Positions 42,992 to 52,241 of a stretch of 64,000 bases of DNA are shown here, one piece after another; position 1 is the first letter of the stretch; each line of letters starts with the position of its first letter. This DNA is from Sulfurospirillum cavolei (GTDB lineage Bacteria > Campylobacterota > Campylobacteria > Campylobacterales > Sulfurospirillaceae). The stretch lies in assembly GCF_000813325.1 (NCBI RefSeq), contig NZ_BBQE01000002.1; one strand, given 5' to 3'. The notes under the pieces were generated by a model, which saw only the letters and a program-made list of their open reading frames with translations, was not told where the DNA came from and did not search any database. The position numbers were made by a program, and so were the translations under genes.

Positions 42992-44029
42992 ATGACACAT
43001 ACGATTCAACATGCTATTTTTATCGTCGACTATAACGAAGCGGTATTGGAGAGCCGAAATACGGTTTTGTTCAATACGATCGTCAGCCAAAATGCCCTTT
43101 TAAAAGAAAAAGGGATTAAGGGCATCTATATCTCTTTAAAAAATGCTCCCTCTACGCAAAATGCATCCTTCGGGCACCTGATTAAAGTGTTGGAAAAACT
43201 TTCGCAAGCCCTAAATACCCCGACGGCTTTAGGCGATTATAAAAAAGAGTCTTTCGAGCATCTCAAACAAATGAGTGCCGATACGGCAGTTCAACTTTTT
43301 CAAAACGTTAATGTCGCTATTTTATTTTTTAATCCTTCGTCGTTTAAAAAAGAGCTCTGCGTTCTACTCTTCGATACCGATAAAGACAACGCCGATAAAA
43401 TTTCTTCCGAACTGACGAAATTGGGCTACAGCGTCGTACATGCCTACGATGCCGAAGACTTTAAACTCAAAGCGATGGCAAAAAAATACGATATGACCAT
43501 TACGCATACGGTGGTTAAAAAAACAAATTCCGCCCCCTCAACCCCCAACTTATCGCTTTCAAAGCAATTGATTGTCAACCTACCCGTTTTTATCGATACC
43601 GCCGTCAATACCTTGGTCACGATTACCGGCTTGGAAGCACAAAAAATCAAGCACGAAATTCGTCCTTTTAACGAGAAGATTCCGGCTCAAGTCATTATCG
43701 CGGCAATGAAATTTAAAGGTGACGTTAGCGGTACGTTCTTTTTGGTTTTTCCAAGAGAACTTGCCGTTGCGGCTTTGGAAGCTATGCTAGGAGAACATGT
43801 CAACGGCGACGATACCGCCGCAATCACGGACGGCGTCGCCGAATTTTGCAACATTATCACAGGTTCGGCGAAAACGATTTTCTCGACAAAACAGATCAAA
43901 GTTTTGTTTGAGCTGCCTAAAACCTATCTATCGCCTAACGTCGCGCTCAACGCCTCAACCGGTTCCAACGGCGTTTGGATCGATATGCAGCTTAGCAACA
44001 AACCGTTTTACATGTTTATTACCAAATAA
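42992..44029 (+). CDS. CheX-like phosphatase-domain protein with pseudo-receiver
   Basis: 345 residues, cytoplasmic. Residues about 5-112 look like a STAS-type alpha/beta domain (IFIVDYNEAVLESRN, GIKGIYISLKNAPST). Residues about 113-175 look like a receiver that has lost its phosphoacceptor: VLLFDTDKDN keeps the acidic pair but YDMTITHT has no Asp in beta-3. From about residue 190 the fold is CheX/CheC-like (VFIDTAVNTLVTITG, FKGDVSGTFFLVFP). The phosphatase motif E-x-x-N is intact at Glu284-Asn287 (AEFCNII). It may dephosphorylate CheY-P or sense another receiver. The domain arrangement is an inference. Confidence 0.7.
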   Translation: MTHTIQHAIFIVDYNEAVLESRNTVLFNTIVSQNALLKEKGIKGIYISLKNAPSTQNASFGHLIKVLEKLSQALNTPTALGDYKKESFEHLKQMSADTAVQLFQNVNVAILFFNPSSFKKELCVLLFDTDKDNADKISSELTKLGYSVVHAYDAEDFKLKAMAKKYDMTITHTVVKKTNSAPSTPNLSLSKQLIVNLPVFIDTAVNTLVTITGLEAQKIKHEIRPFNEKIPAQVIIAAMKFKGDVSGTFFLVFPRELAVAALEAMLGEHVNGDDTAAITDGVAEFCNIITGSAKTIFSTKQIKVLFELPKTYLSPNVALNASTGSNGVWIDMQLSNKPFYMFITK

Positions 44030-44075
44030 GCTTCGCATCAACTCTCTTCCAAAATACCGCATTGAGCGATTTTCG

Positions 44076-45245
44076 TTATTTTTGATGCAAAATACTTAAA
44101 GCTTGGTCTAAGACGTTATCTTCCGAAGCATCGTTGCTCGGTTTGACTTCGATATTCGGAACGACGCCGCTTGGCCAAACGCTTTTTCCCTTAGGCGTAT
44201 TCCAACGGGCCGTCGCAAATTTCACTGCCGAGACACGACTGCTCAAAGGGAAAAGCGTCGCAAACGTATCTTTTCCGTATGTCGGCGTTCCGATGACTTT
44301 TGCTCGTTGATACTCTTGTAAAACCGATGCAACGATTTCAGCACCGCCTGCGGAGTCGCGATTGACCAATACGATCAGCGGTACCGTCTTTAGAAACGAG
44401 AGTTTTTCGATTTTGCTCGCATAATCGCTCATTTCATACTCTTCTAAACGGTTTTTATAGTAGCGTTTGTCGTCTTTGTTGCGACTTTTAACGTTTAAAA
44501 TAAGTTTATCGTTCTCCAAAAACAGTCCCGTAACCGCCAAACCGATATTGAGATTGCCGCCCGGATTATCCCGTAAATCCAATACCATCCCTTTAATCCG
44601 CTGTTCTTGTGCATCGTAGAGATAACGTATATCTTCAAGCATTTCGCCGAAGCCTTCTTGCATAAACGAACTGACTTTGACGTATGCGATATCTCCTTCG
44701 TACATTAACGACGTAACCACGTTAATATTGACCTCTTTACGCGTGAGCGTCACTTCTACGGGCTTTGTCGTATTGGGCTTTAAAAACGTTATTTTAACCT
44801 TGCTGTTGGGAGCACCTCTTAGCTCGGCAACCACCTCTTCAAAATTGAGATCACGCACCAAATAGGAGCCGACCTGAACAATTTCATCGCCTTTTTGCAA
44901 AGCGGCCTTATACGCCGGAGAGTGCTCGACGACGGACTTAACAAAAATATGATGTCGTTTTTGCGCCAAAAAAAGCCCGACGCCCGCTACGGGCGTATTG
45001 CTTAAATAGAGCGTTTCGTACTCTTCTTCGTTAAAATAGCGTCCGTTTTTATCAACGCTATTGACCATACCCTCCAAACAACTGTCCATCAATCTTTTTT
45101 CGTCAATCGGTTGAACAAATTCGTCTTTTAGTTTTTTAACGACTTCTTGATACGCAAGCGAAGCTTCCTCCGGCGTAACCGTTTTGGAAGATTGTGCCCA
45201 TACCAACGATACCGTTACGAGCATACCGTACACAAACCTTTTCAC
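44076..45245 (-). CDS. ctpA: S41-family C-terminal processing peptidase (CtpA-like)
   Basis: A 389-residue periplasmic serine protease. A signal peptide is visible (FVYGMLVTVSLVWAQS). A PDZ domain (VAGVGLFLAQKRHHIFV, KGDEIVQVGSYLV) is followed by the catalytic domain with VLDLRDNPGGNL, the nucleophile Ser in NRDSAGGAEIVASVL and the general-base Lys in GTPTYGKDTF. The catalytic Ser/Lys dyad is intact. The start is GTG with AAAGGA properly upstream. A substrate cannot be told; peptidoglycan hydrolases or secreted proteins are usual. Confidence 0.93.
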   Translation of the reverse strand: MKRFVYGMLVTVSLVWAQSSKTVTPEEASLAYQEVVKKLKDEFVQPIDEKRLMDSCLEGMVNSVDKNGRYFNEEEYETLYLSNTPVAGVGLFLAQKRHHIFVKSVVEHSPAYKAALQKGDEIVQVGSYLVRDLNFEEVVAELRGAPNSKVKITFLKPNTTKPVEVTLTRKEVNINVVTSLMYEGDIAYVKVSSFMQEGFGEMLEDIRYLYDAQEQRIKGMVLDLRDNPGGNLNIGLAVTGLFLENDKLILNVKSRNKDDKRYYKNRLEEYEMSDYASKIEKLSFLKTVPLIVLVNRDSAGGAEIVASVLQEYQRAKVIGTPTYGKDTFATLFPLSSRVSAVKFATARWNTPKGKSVWPSGVVPNIEVKPSNDASEDNVLDQALSILHQK

Positions 45246-45294
45246 GTCAATCCTTTATTTTTTCCGAATACTATAGTAGCGTTTTTGCCTTTTT

Positions 45295-45756
45295 TTAACA
45301 AGAAACGTCACTTAAGAGCAATCGAAACGGTTGCATCGACGAGGCTTGAAAGCCGCATTTTTCATAAAAACGATGCGCCGGTATATTATCCCCGTCCGTT
45401 AAAAGCGTTATACGGCGGCATCCGACGCTTTGCGCGTACGCAATCGCTTCATGAATTAAAACAGATCCGATACCTTTTGAACGAAACGCGTTATCGACGA
45501 CCATATCTTCGAGCCACGCGACCCTAGTGCCTAACGCCGTGCTGATACTCCATAAAAGACTGACCATTGCGATGATGCTTTTTTCGTTTTCGGCTACGAG
45601 AATAACGCCGACCGAAGCATCGCGTAATATGCTTTCAAGCCCTTTAACATGTAAAGATCGATTCGGGACGAACTCGGTCTCTTGCTCGAAAAGTTGAAGA
45701 AGTAACGTTACGAGTTTATCGCAATCTTCAATCGTTGCTTGACGGATTTTTAACAT
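45295..45756 (-). CDS. GNAT-family N-acetyltransferase
   Basis: 153 residues. IRQATIEDCDKLVTLLLQLF at the N-terminus and VAWLEDMVVDNAFRSKGIGSVLI, followed by GCRRITLLTDGDNIPAHRFYEKCGF, are the acetyl-CoA-binding motif A (RSKGIG) and motif B. The substrate is unknown. I chose the ATG at 45756, six bases after AAGGA. The frame is open further upstream but that part is unrelated. RSLHVKG is coded through TTACATGTT. Confidence 0.9.
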   Translation of the reverse strand: MLKIRQATIEDCDKLVTLLLQLFEQETEFVPNRSLHVKGLESILRDASVGVILVAENEKSIIAMVSLLWSISTALGTRVAWLEDMVVDNAFRSKGIGSVLIHEAIAYAQSVGCRRITLLTDGDNIPAHRFYEKCGFQASSMQPFRLLLSDVSC

Positions 45757-45842
45757 CATTGTTCCTTGTGCAATTGGTAAACGTATTGTAACATAGGAAT
45801 CATTTTTGCTTGTACTCGTTACCTCATGATAAGGAATAAACG

Positions 45843-46331
45843 ATGATGATTGACGACCAAACGAAAAAAACGTATCAGTCGCTTCTTGATTCGACGACGA
45901 CACGCGTTAAAAACGGTCTGGAAGATGCAAGCTCGTTTGCACAAACACTCGCCGACGAAATTAAAGCCAAATTTTCAACCGATAATGAAGCCTCGACGAT
46001 CAAAGATTCCGAGACGACGCAGAGGGATCCTGCGGTTGAAACATTTTTAGAAGATCTAAAAACCAAAGGTGCTCTTGCATTTTACCAAGACTACAATTTT
46101 GAAAAAATTGAGAAACTAATCGAAGAAAAGAAAGCAGAACTTACTGAAAAATTAGGTCTTGGAGAATCCACGCAACCGCCGCTTACGGGTAAAGCTCGCG
46201 AAGATGCGTTGACGAGCCTTGACGATATGCTCGACGCCTACCGAAAACAACTTCAAGAAAAAATGCAAGCGGAAGATAAGCTCGATCAGCAAAATACGAT
46301 GCTCGGCACATTTTTACAAGATTTAGCTTAA
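45843..46331 (+). CDS. Hypothetical coiled-coil protein (162 aa)
   Basis: I do not recognise this protein. It is acidic, soluble and almost entirely helical, with Lys/Glu-rich heptad-like stretches (FEKIEKLIEEKKAELTEKLG, MLDAYRKQLQEKMQAEDKL) and no Cys or Trp. A good AAGGA lies seven bases before the ATG at 45843. A second ATG follows at once. The stop overlaps that of the convergent methyltransferase by four bases. The lack of a signal or TM segment suggests a cytoplasmic role. Confidence 0.7.
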   Translation: MMIDDQTKKTYQSLLDSTTTRVKNGLEDASSFAQTLADEIKAKFSTDNEASTIKDSETTQRDPAVETFLEDLKTKGALAFYQDYNFEKIEKLIEEKKAELTEKLGLGESTQPPLTGKAREDALTSLDDMLDAYRKQLQEKMQAEDKLDQQNTMLGTFLQDLA

Positions 46332-47014
46332 CGTTTCCGATACACTAGCAAGGTTTTATCGGGGGAATCGCCAAAAAGCCTCAGGGCTTCGGTTGTCTCC
46401 AATCGAAACCCTTCTTGTTTCTTGAGCTCTCCGAGCGTGTGAAAATATTGTCGGATTTGACCGCTGTGTTTACGGTAAAGCTCGCCCTCTTTTTCAAAAA
46501 ATGCGATATGCGTTAAGAGTTCTTTGTCGGCATAATTAGCTTCGATGCATAAAAACTGCGTTTCGTTTTCAAAGCGCATCACACCCTCCGCAACGGCTTC
46601 AAATCCGTACAGGGTATTGACATCGCATACAAAATAACCTTTGGGTTTTAACACGCGATTAATCGTGTGAAAAAAACCCGCCAACTCTTTGGGCGGTATG
46701 TAATTGAGCACGTCCGCGACCGCCGTAACGCAGTCAAAACGTTCCGCTTCAAAATCCTCCAACTCTTTACACGATGCTCGAACGCCGATCTCGTTGGCAC
46801 GCTGAACCATAGAATCACTCCGATCGATCCCTTCCGCGTCGATATGTCGCTCTAAAAGATGCTTTAAAAACTTTCCGTTCCCGCATCCCACATCTAAAAC
46901 CGAGCCGATAGAATAAGAGCTTAAATACCGAAGGTACGTTTTATAGAGGATTTCATATTGGTCGTAAAAACCGATGAAAGGTTCAATTTTGGCGTAAAGA
47001 TCGAGTGGATTCAT
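46328..47014 (-). CDS. Class I SAM-dependent methyltransferase
   Basis: 228 residues. The Rossmann motif I is SVLDVGCGNGKFLKHLL (about residues 37-53), followed by EGIDRSDSMVQRA (motif II), FDCVTAVADVLNYI and VLKPKGYFVCDVNTLY. These are typical of small-molecule methyltransferases, and the substrate is unknown. I chose the ATG at 47014 over the TTG two codons upstream because GAAAG is better placed. A CGAGGGC hairpin (47026-47043) lies in front of it. Confidence 0.88.
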   Translation of the reverse strand: MNPLDLYAKIEPFIGFYDQYEILYKTYLRYLSSYSIGSVLDVGCGNGKFLKHLLERHIDAEGIDRSDSMVQRANEIGVRASCKELEDFEAERFDCVTAVADVLNYIPPKELAGFFHTINRVLKPKGYFVCDVNTLYGFEAVAEGVMRFENETQFLCIEANYADKELLTHIAFFEKEGELYRKHSGQIRQYFHTLGELKKQEGFRLETTEALRLFGDSPDKTLLVYRKR

Positions 47015-47025
47015 GCGCAACTTTC

Positions 47026-47043
47026 CGAGGGCTTATGCCCTCG
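47026..47043. terminator. Short hairpin between mqo and the methyltransferase
   Basis: CGAGGGC and GCCCTCG pair around TTAT. It lies just after the mqo stop on the minus strand, without a U-run in that direction. On the plus strand ATTTTTAG follows. It may be a weak terminator or stabiliser of the mqo mRNA end. Confidence 0.5.
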
Positions 47044-47050
47044 AAGATTT

Positions 47051-48391
47051 TTAGTCTAATAACTCTTGTCGAAATAAGGCTTCGTTAAACGTACGACCGA
47101 GATGTTCGCATACCAGTTTAACGTCCCGACGGGCATTACCTAAACAGCTCGTCGCTCCTGGGCTTGGCGTCATATTGAAAATAATGCCGATACCGGGATT
47201 AATGCTCGCTTCGCCTAACATTAACTTTTGTTCTTTTTTGTTGATCACCTGCGGTCGTACGCCGCCGAAATTCTTCGCGTATTCAATTTCGTCTAATTGC
47301 AACGAAGGAACGATTTTTCGCGCATCTTTTAAGAAAAGCCCTTTATTGAAATAAGGCACTTCAAATAAAAAGTTACGGAAGATATAATTTCTAATATCGC
47401 TATCTTTGAGCAAATCGTAGAATACTTTCGCGACTTTTCCGTCAAATTGCAACGTTTGCCAAAAATCAAGGTACGTACCGCCCGTGTAACGCTCCAACTT
47501 CGGCAAAACCAGCGCCGTCGGGCCAAAACGCGTACAGCCGCCGGCTAAAACGTCAGGGTCGCCGTGTAACGCGGCAAACGGAAGCTTTGGATTTTGAACC
47601 ATATAGACTTTGCCGTTGAGCATCTTTTGTTTCGTCAAATAAAAACTTCCCGCAACCGGCAAGCACGCAAAATCCAACCCGAATCCCATTTGATGCGCTA
47701 AATAAAGCGAATGCGCTCCGGCGTTCACTACCACAAAATCCGCCGTAAAGGTATGGTCTTTGGTCATCACGACAAACATATCGCCGAGTTTCGTGATATT
47801 CGTCACTTGCGCATTTAAGTATACGTCCGCAACTTTTCCTTCGATTTTTTGCGCCTCTTCGACCAAACTTTCCGTCATCGCTCCAAAATCGACCGTGCTG
47901 TACTCGCCGCCTTCGACGCCTACACCGATAATGCTCTCCGGACGTTCTTTACCGTTTTCGTCGAAGATCAATTTCGGCTCGATTTTCGCCAATTTTTCTT
48001 TATCGAAAACTTCCAAATACGGATACAACTCTTTAAACTCTTCGTAACGTTTTTGCATGTACGCCACTTCGGTATCGCCTACGCCGATTGCCATTTTTTG
48101 GTGTGCAAATAAAAACTTTCCTTCATGACCGTATTGAAGGCAATATTTTGCGACCATACTCGCCGTTTCTTTGACTTTTTTCGCTTTTTCTAGAGTATAG
48201 TTTGTCTCGATGTCACCGCAGTGAATCGTTTGAGAGTTTGACGTTCCGGCAGAATTAAGCTTTGCCAATTTTTCATATTTTTCAACCAGCGCGATACGCT
48301 TAATATCCGTGTATCTTGCAAGCTCGTAAAACAGAGCCGCACCTGAAATTCCGCCACCGACGACTAAAACGTCATAGTGATTTTTTGTCAT
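47051..48391 (-). CDS. mqo: Malate:quinone oxidoreductase
   Basis: A 446-residue FAD-dependent membrane-associated enzyme that oxidises malate to oxaloacetate and reduces the quinone pool. The N-terminal FAD motif YDVLVVGGGISGAALFYELA (residues about 6-25), SAGTSNSQTIHCGDIETNYT, SIIGVGVEGGEYSTVDFGAM (in parts), FVVVNAGAHSLYLA and the C-terminal GIGIIFNMTPSPGATSC are visible. I chose the ATG at 48391, nine bases after AGGAAG. It would replace or supplement an NAD malate dehydrogenase in the TCA cycle, as in Helicobacter and Campylobacter. Confidence 0.93.
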   Translation of the reverse strand: MTKNHYDVLVVGGGISGAALFYELARYTDIKRIALVEKYEKLAKLNSAGTSNSQTIHCGDIETNYTLEKAKKVKETASMVAKYCLQYGHEGKFLFAHQKMAIGVGDTEVAYMQKRYEEFKELYPYLEVFDKEKLAKIEPKLIFDENGKERPESIIGVGVEGGEYSTVDFGAMTESLVEEAQKIEGKVADVYLNAQVTNITKLGDMFVVMTKDHTFTADFVVVNAGAHSLYLAHQMGFGLDFACLPVAGSFYLTKQKMLNGKVYMVQNPKLPFAALHGDPDVLAGGCTRFGPTALVLPKLERYTGGTYLDFWQTLQFDGKVAKVFYDLLKDSDIRNYIFRNFLFEVPYFNKGLFLKDARKIVPSLQLDEIEYAKNFGGVRPQVINKKEQKLMLGEASINPGIGIIFNMTPSPGATSCLGNARRDVKLVCEHLGRTFNEALFRQELLD

Positions 48392-48428
48392 ATTGAACAA
48401 CTTCCTACTCTAAGATTTAGGGTTTATT

Positions 48429-48434
48429 ATTGTA
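48429..48434 (-). promoter_or_regulatory. Probable -10 element of mqo
   Basis: On the minus strand GTGTATTACAATAATAAACC contains TACAAT about 38 bp before the mqo ATG. An 18-bp palindrome (AAAACTTTTAAAAGTTTT, 48451-48468) lies just upstream and could be an operator or a ridA terminator arm. Confidence 0.4.
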
Positions 48435-48479
48435 ATACACTCTTGCCTATAAAACTTTTAAAAGTTTTAATTTTCACGA

Positions 48480-48851
48480 TTATTTCGTTGCAATAACTTC
48501 GACTTCAACACGGGCGTTTTTGGGTAAAGCTTTGACGCACACCGTACTGCGAGCCGGTTTGTGTTCTACGAAAAATGAGCCGTAGACCGCATTTACCGCG
48601 GCAAAGTCGTCCATATCGGTTAGAAAAATCGTCGTCTTAACGACGTTTTGCAAGCTGCTTCCCGCCGCTTCTAAAACGGCACTGACGTTGTGCATCACCT
48701 GCGTCGTTTGCGCTTCAATATCGCCGTCGTTAAAGCTTCCGTCCGGACGTAAAGCGATTTGACCCGATGCATAAATCATCCCGTTGCTTTCAATCGCTTG
48801 AGAATAAGGTCCGATCGCTTGCGGAGCCTTGAGGGTTGCAATACTTTTCAT
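48480..48851 (-). CDS. ridA: RidA-family enamine/imine deaminase
   Basis: 123 residues. IATLKAPQAIGPYSQAIESNGMIYASGQIAL (in parts), EAAGSSLQNVVKTTIFLTDMDDFAAVN, the active-site Arg in PARSTVCVKALPKNARVEVEVIA are the YjgF/RidA signature. It removes reactive 2-aminoacrylate formed by PLP enzymes. The start overlaps the dapE stop by four bases, so both are in one transcript. Confidence 0.95.
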   Translation of the reverse strand: MKSIATLKAPQAIGPYSQAIESNGMIYASGQIALRPDGSFNDGDIEAQTTQVMHNVSAVLEAAGSSLQNVVKTTIFLTDMDDFAAVNAVYGSFFVEHKPARSTVCVKALPKNARVEVEVIATK

Positions 48852-49963
48852 TTTAAATCCTTTGAAAAATTTTCTATCGTATATGAAAACACGCGGTACA
48901 GGGCTTCAACCTCATCGAGGCAACATCGCTCGTTGGGAGCATGGATCGTATCGTTAACGACACCGCACTCCACCGTAGCAATACCGTAACTTCCAAAAAA
49001 TCGTGCGTCGCTTGTGCCGCCTGCGGTGGAAAGTTTAGGGGCAAAACCGTTACACGCCTTGAGTGCTTCTTGCAGTTTTGCGACAATTTTAGAATCTTTA
49101 CATGTTAAAAAAGGGCGGGCACTCTCGTGAAGACGCAATCGATAATCCAGTCCGTTCAACACCCCTTCCGCGTACGAGCGAACGCTCTCTTGATTCGTTT
49201 GAGTCGAGTTTCGAACGTTGAACATGATTTTTAACGAGTTGGGTGTGACGTTAGTAACTTCCATACCGCCTCGTATATCGGTAACGACGATCTGAGAGGG
49301 GGCAAAAAAATCATCGCCTCGGTCTAAAAAATGCCCCGCAAAAAGAGGAAGCAACGGTGCCATTTGATGGATAGGATTGATGCTTTTTTCAGGGTACGCC
49401 GCGTGGCCTTGTTTGCCCAAAATTTCGATAACACCGTTAATCGAACCGCGTCTTCCTATTTTGATCGCATCGCCAAAGAGCTTCTCGGACGTCGGTTCGG
49501 CAACAACGGCATAATCGGGCAAAAGAGCGCGTCGTTCGAGTTCGCGAAGCATTTCGATCGTCCCGTACGTAGCATCTCCTTCTTCGTCGCTGGTCAGCAG
49601 TAACGAAAGCGTTCCTTTAAAATCGCGCGTCGTTTTGAGAGCCTGAATGCTTGCCGCTACGCCGCTTTTCATATCTTGAGCGCCTCTGGCATAGACGTTT
49701 TTTCCCTCGATCAAGGGTTCAAACGGATCGCTTTTCCACCCTTCTCCGGGAGGAACGACGTCGACATGTCCCGCAAAACAAAGGTGTTCGCCCTCGCCGA
49801 ATTTTTTGAAAAGAAAGAGATTTTTCGTCGATTCGATTGAAACTTCAATCGCTTCAAAATCGTCCAAATAGCCTCGAATAAACGCAAACGAGCCAGCCTC
49901 GTCGGGCGTGATTGAAGGAAAACGCAATAAAGTTAAAAAAAGTTCTTTCGTACTTAACATCAT
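48848..49963 (-). CDS. dapE: Succinyl-diaminopimelate desuccinylase
   Basis: A 371-residue di-zinc M20 peptidase-family enzyme of lysine and diaminopimelate synthesis. FPSITPDEAGSF at the N-terminus, the metal motif LCFAGHVDVVPPGEGW (His and Asp), YARGAQDMKSGVAASI, LLLTSDEEGDATYGT with the catalytic Glu and VAEPTSEKLFGDAIKIGRRG, and the C-terminal STAGGTSDARF are intact. Two ATGs are adjacent. A TATAAT (49970-49975) ends only six bases before the first, so the transcript may have almost no leader. Confidence 0.96.
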   Translation of the reverse strand: MMLSTKELFLTLLRFPSITPDEAGSFAFIRGYLDDFEAIEVSIESTKNLFLFKKFGEGEHLCFAGHVDVVPPGEGWKSDPFEPLIEGKNVYARGAQDMKSGVAASIQALKTTRDFKGTLSLLLTSDEEGDATYGTIEMLRELERRALLPDYAVVAEPTSEKLFGDAIKIGRRGSINGVIEILGKQGHAAYPEKSINPIHQMAPLLPLFAGHFLDRGDDFFAPSQIVVTDIRGGMEVTNVTPNSLKIMFNVRNSTQTNQESVRSYAEGVLNGLDYRLRLHESARPFLTCKDSKIVAKLQEALKACNGFAPKLSTAGGTSDARFFGSYGIATVECGVVNDTIHAPNERCCLDEVEALYRVFSYTIENFSKDLK

Positions 49964-50033
49964 GCCTCAATTATAAAAAAGTCTGTTTTAAAGTTTGCAC
50001 TTTTTTGAAATTATCGTCTTGCGACAAGCCGCT

Positions 50034-52241
50034 TTAAAGTTTAATCAGCGTCGCGCCGAAGCCGCCTAAGTTTTGCGGTGCGTCGGCGTACGAAACCAAG
50101 GAAGGATACGTACTTAAAAACGTGCGTACCGCATAAGCCAATTTTCCCGTTCCGATACCGTGATAGACCAAAACTTCGTCAAACCCGTTGATCAGCGCGT
50201 CGCTCAAAAACTTATCGAGCCGCTCGATCGCTTCATCGCTACGAAGCCCGTGCAAATCCAAAATCATCGAACCGCCCGTCGTCTCTTTGGCGATCACGAC
50301 GCTTGGTTTGTGCGAGTGCGGTTGCGGGCCGCTTCGTTTGAGCGATGCCAGCGGTACGCGCATGCTAATGCCGTCGCATTCGATCAAGGCTTCTTCTTTT
50401 TTGATACTTTTGATCACACCTTTGGAACTGCCGTATTTGATCTTTTCTCCGACGCTTAAAGGCTCAGCGACGCGCGCTTCCGGAACGTTTCGTTTGCTTT
50501 CTTGTCGGTAAAGATTGGCTTTGTTCAACAACCGATGCGCCTCTTTAACGTCTTGGGTTTTAATGGCTTTTTTCGCCTCCGATACGGCATCCCTAAACTC
50601 TTTGGAGAGCTTTCCGTAAGCGGTTTCAAAGTCGCCTCTCACGCGTTCTTTTTCGTCGTTGAGCGAAATTTTCAGCTTTTCAACCTCTTGCAAGCGCGCA
50701 TCTAGCTCCTCTTTCGTCTTGCGCATTTGCAATTCCAAATCAATATTTTTTTGAATCAATTCGCCCAATTTCTCTTTGTCTTCGCCGTATAAGATTTTCG
50801 CTTCTTTCACAAGCGAAAGCGGAACTCCGTAACGAAGCGCGGTTTCAAACGCGTAACTGCGCCCGATGGTTCCTTTTAAAAATCCATAGGTCGGGCGTTC
50901 GTTTTTTTCGTCGTAAATCGCCGCTAAAAGTTCGACTTCCGGATGCGTCGCCAACATCGAAGCCAAGCGTTTATGGTGCGTCGTAATGACGATCTTCATC
51001 TCTTTTTCGATCAGTTTTTCGATCATGACTTTAAACAGATTTGCCGCCTCGTCCGCGTCCGTACCCAACTCGATCTCGTCGACGCCGACCAAAGCGTTTT
51101 TTTTGCCGAACAATTGACTAAACTCGTTCATCCGTCCCGCAAACGTCGAAATGTCGTTTTTAACGCTTTGAGGATCGTCTAAAACGGCATAGAGCTCTTT
51201 AAACGAGCCGATCGTCGAATGCGCGGCATCGATTTTCATGGGCAGAAGGTATTTGCTCAAGAGTGCCGCGGAGAGAATCGATTTTAACAACATCGTTTTT
51301 CCGCCCGCATTAACGCCCGTAATCATCAAAACGCGTTTGGAAAAATCGACGCAAATAGGCTTAGGATGGGCTAATGCGGGATGCGAAAAGTTTTCGAGCA
51401 CGATGGCGGAAGATTTGGAAGAAGCGAGGACGAATTCCATCTCTTTTTCCCGCGCAAACGCAACGCGTGCGTAGTAAGCGTCGAAACGATCAAACTCTTT
51501 GTTGATAAAGCTTAGAAATTTGAGCTGTTTGGCGAACACGGAGGAGATTTGCTTCGCATATTTATAAATCAACTCCTCTTTTTTGTCGATCAATTCGCTC
51601 TCTTTGGCGACCAATTTTGCCAAAGCTTCGGGAACGACGTAGAAAAAACCGCTGCTACTGCGTGCAACGACGTTGCCTTTTAAGACGTGATTGAATCCGC
51701 CGCGCACCAAGAGGGCTTCTTGATTATTGATATAATGGATCTGTTTGTCGGCAAGGTATAACGCGATTTTTTCGGTTGATATCAAGCGGCGAAGGGTCGC
51801 ATTCATCTCGTCTTTGATGCTTTTGAGGTTTTTGTTGATGTGCTCAAACTGTTCGTCGACGCTCGATTTTAATTCGCCTTTTTCGTCGAAATAGTCGCAA
51901 ATGCGCGCGATTTCAACCGGAATAACGATACGTGCGATCCATTCCCCCAACGCTTGATCGAGCAGAACGCTTTGAAGGTAGGTCGTATAATTAACGATTT
52001 TGACGAACGCGAAAATCTCCGAAAGATGCAAAACGCCCATTTTACTTAAATGCGCGATTGCCGTATCAAGATTGGGTACTTCCGGAAGCGGCTTTAGGCG
52101 GTCTTTTGCGAGCAGTTCGTGAATCAATTTAAAATGCAAATGCGCGTCGCCTTCCATAAACAAAGGCTTTTCTCGCGCCAAAAAGTGTTTAAAACTCTCT
52201 TGATAATCGCTCAAATCGAGTTTGGCAAATAGCTTTTCCAT
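50034..52241 (-). CDS. mutS2: MutS2-family ATPase with Smr domain
   Basis: 735 residues. MutS2 resolves or cleaves branched DNA and limits recombination, and in some bacteria rescues collided ribosomes. Visible are the clamp and lever helices, the Walker A variant MITGVNAGGKTMLLKSILSA (about residue 309), VGVDEIELGTDADEAANLFKVM, ITTHHKRLASML and a coiled coil (about 480-560). From about residue 660 the Smr nuclease domain reads ILDLHGLRSDEAIERLDKFL and VYHGIGTGKLAYAV. It has no MutS1 mismatch-binding domain. Its start overlaps the membrane-protein gene upstream. Confidence 0.95.
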   Translation of the reverse strand: MEKLFAKLDLSDYQESFKHFLAREKPLFMEGDAHLHFKLIHELLAKDRLKPLPEVPNLDTAIAHLSKMGVLHLSEIFAFVKIVNYTTYLQSVLLDQALGEWIARIVIPVEIARICDYFDEKGELKSSVDEQFEHINKNLKSIKDEMNATLRRLISTEKIALYLADKQIHYINNQEALLVRGGFNHVLKGNVVARSSSGFFYVVPEALAKLVAKESELIDKKEELIYKYAKQISSVFAKQLKFLSFINKEFDRFDAYYARVAFAREKEMEFVLASSKSSAIVLENFSHPALAHPKPICVDFSKRVLMITGVNAGGKTMLLKSILSAALLSKYLLPMKIDAAHSTIGSFKELYAVLDDPQSVKNDISTFAGRMNEFSQLFGKKNALVGVDEIELGTDADEAANLFKVMIEKLIEKEMKIVITTHHKRLASMLATHPEVELLAAIYDEKNERPTYGFLKGTIGRSYAFETALRYGVPLSLVKEAKILYGEDKEKLGELIQKNIDLELQMRKTKEELDARLQEVEKLKISLNDEKERVRGDFETAYGKLSKEFRDAVSEAKKAIKTQDVKEAHRLLNKANLYRQESKRNVPEARVAEPLSVGEKIKYGSSKGVIKSIKKEEALIECDGISMRVPLASLKRSGPQPHSHKPSVVIAKETTGGSMILDLHGLRSDEAIERLDKFLSDALINGFDEVLVYHGIGTGKLAYAVRTFLSTYPSLVSYADAPQNLGGFGATLIKL

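Noticed and set aside
45757..45903. N-terminal extension of the GNAT ORF
   Set aside because: It overlaps the divergent promoter and the start of the next gene. The ribosome site and family N-terminus both point to 45756.
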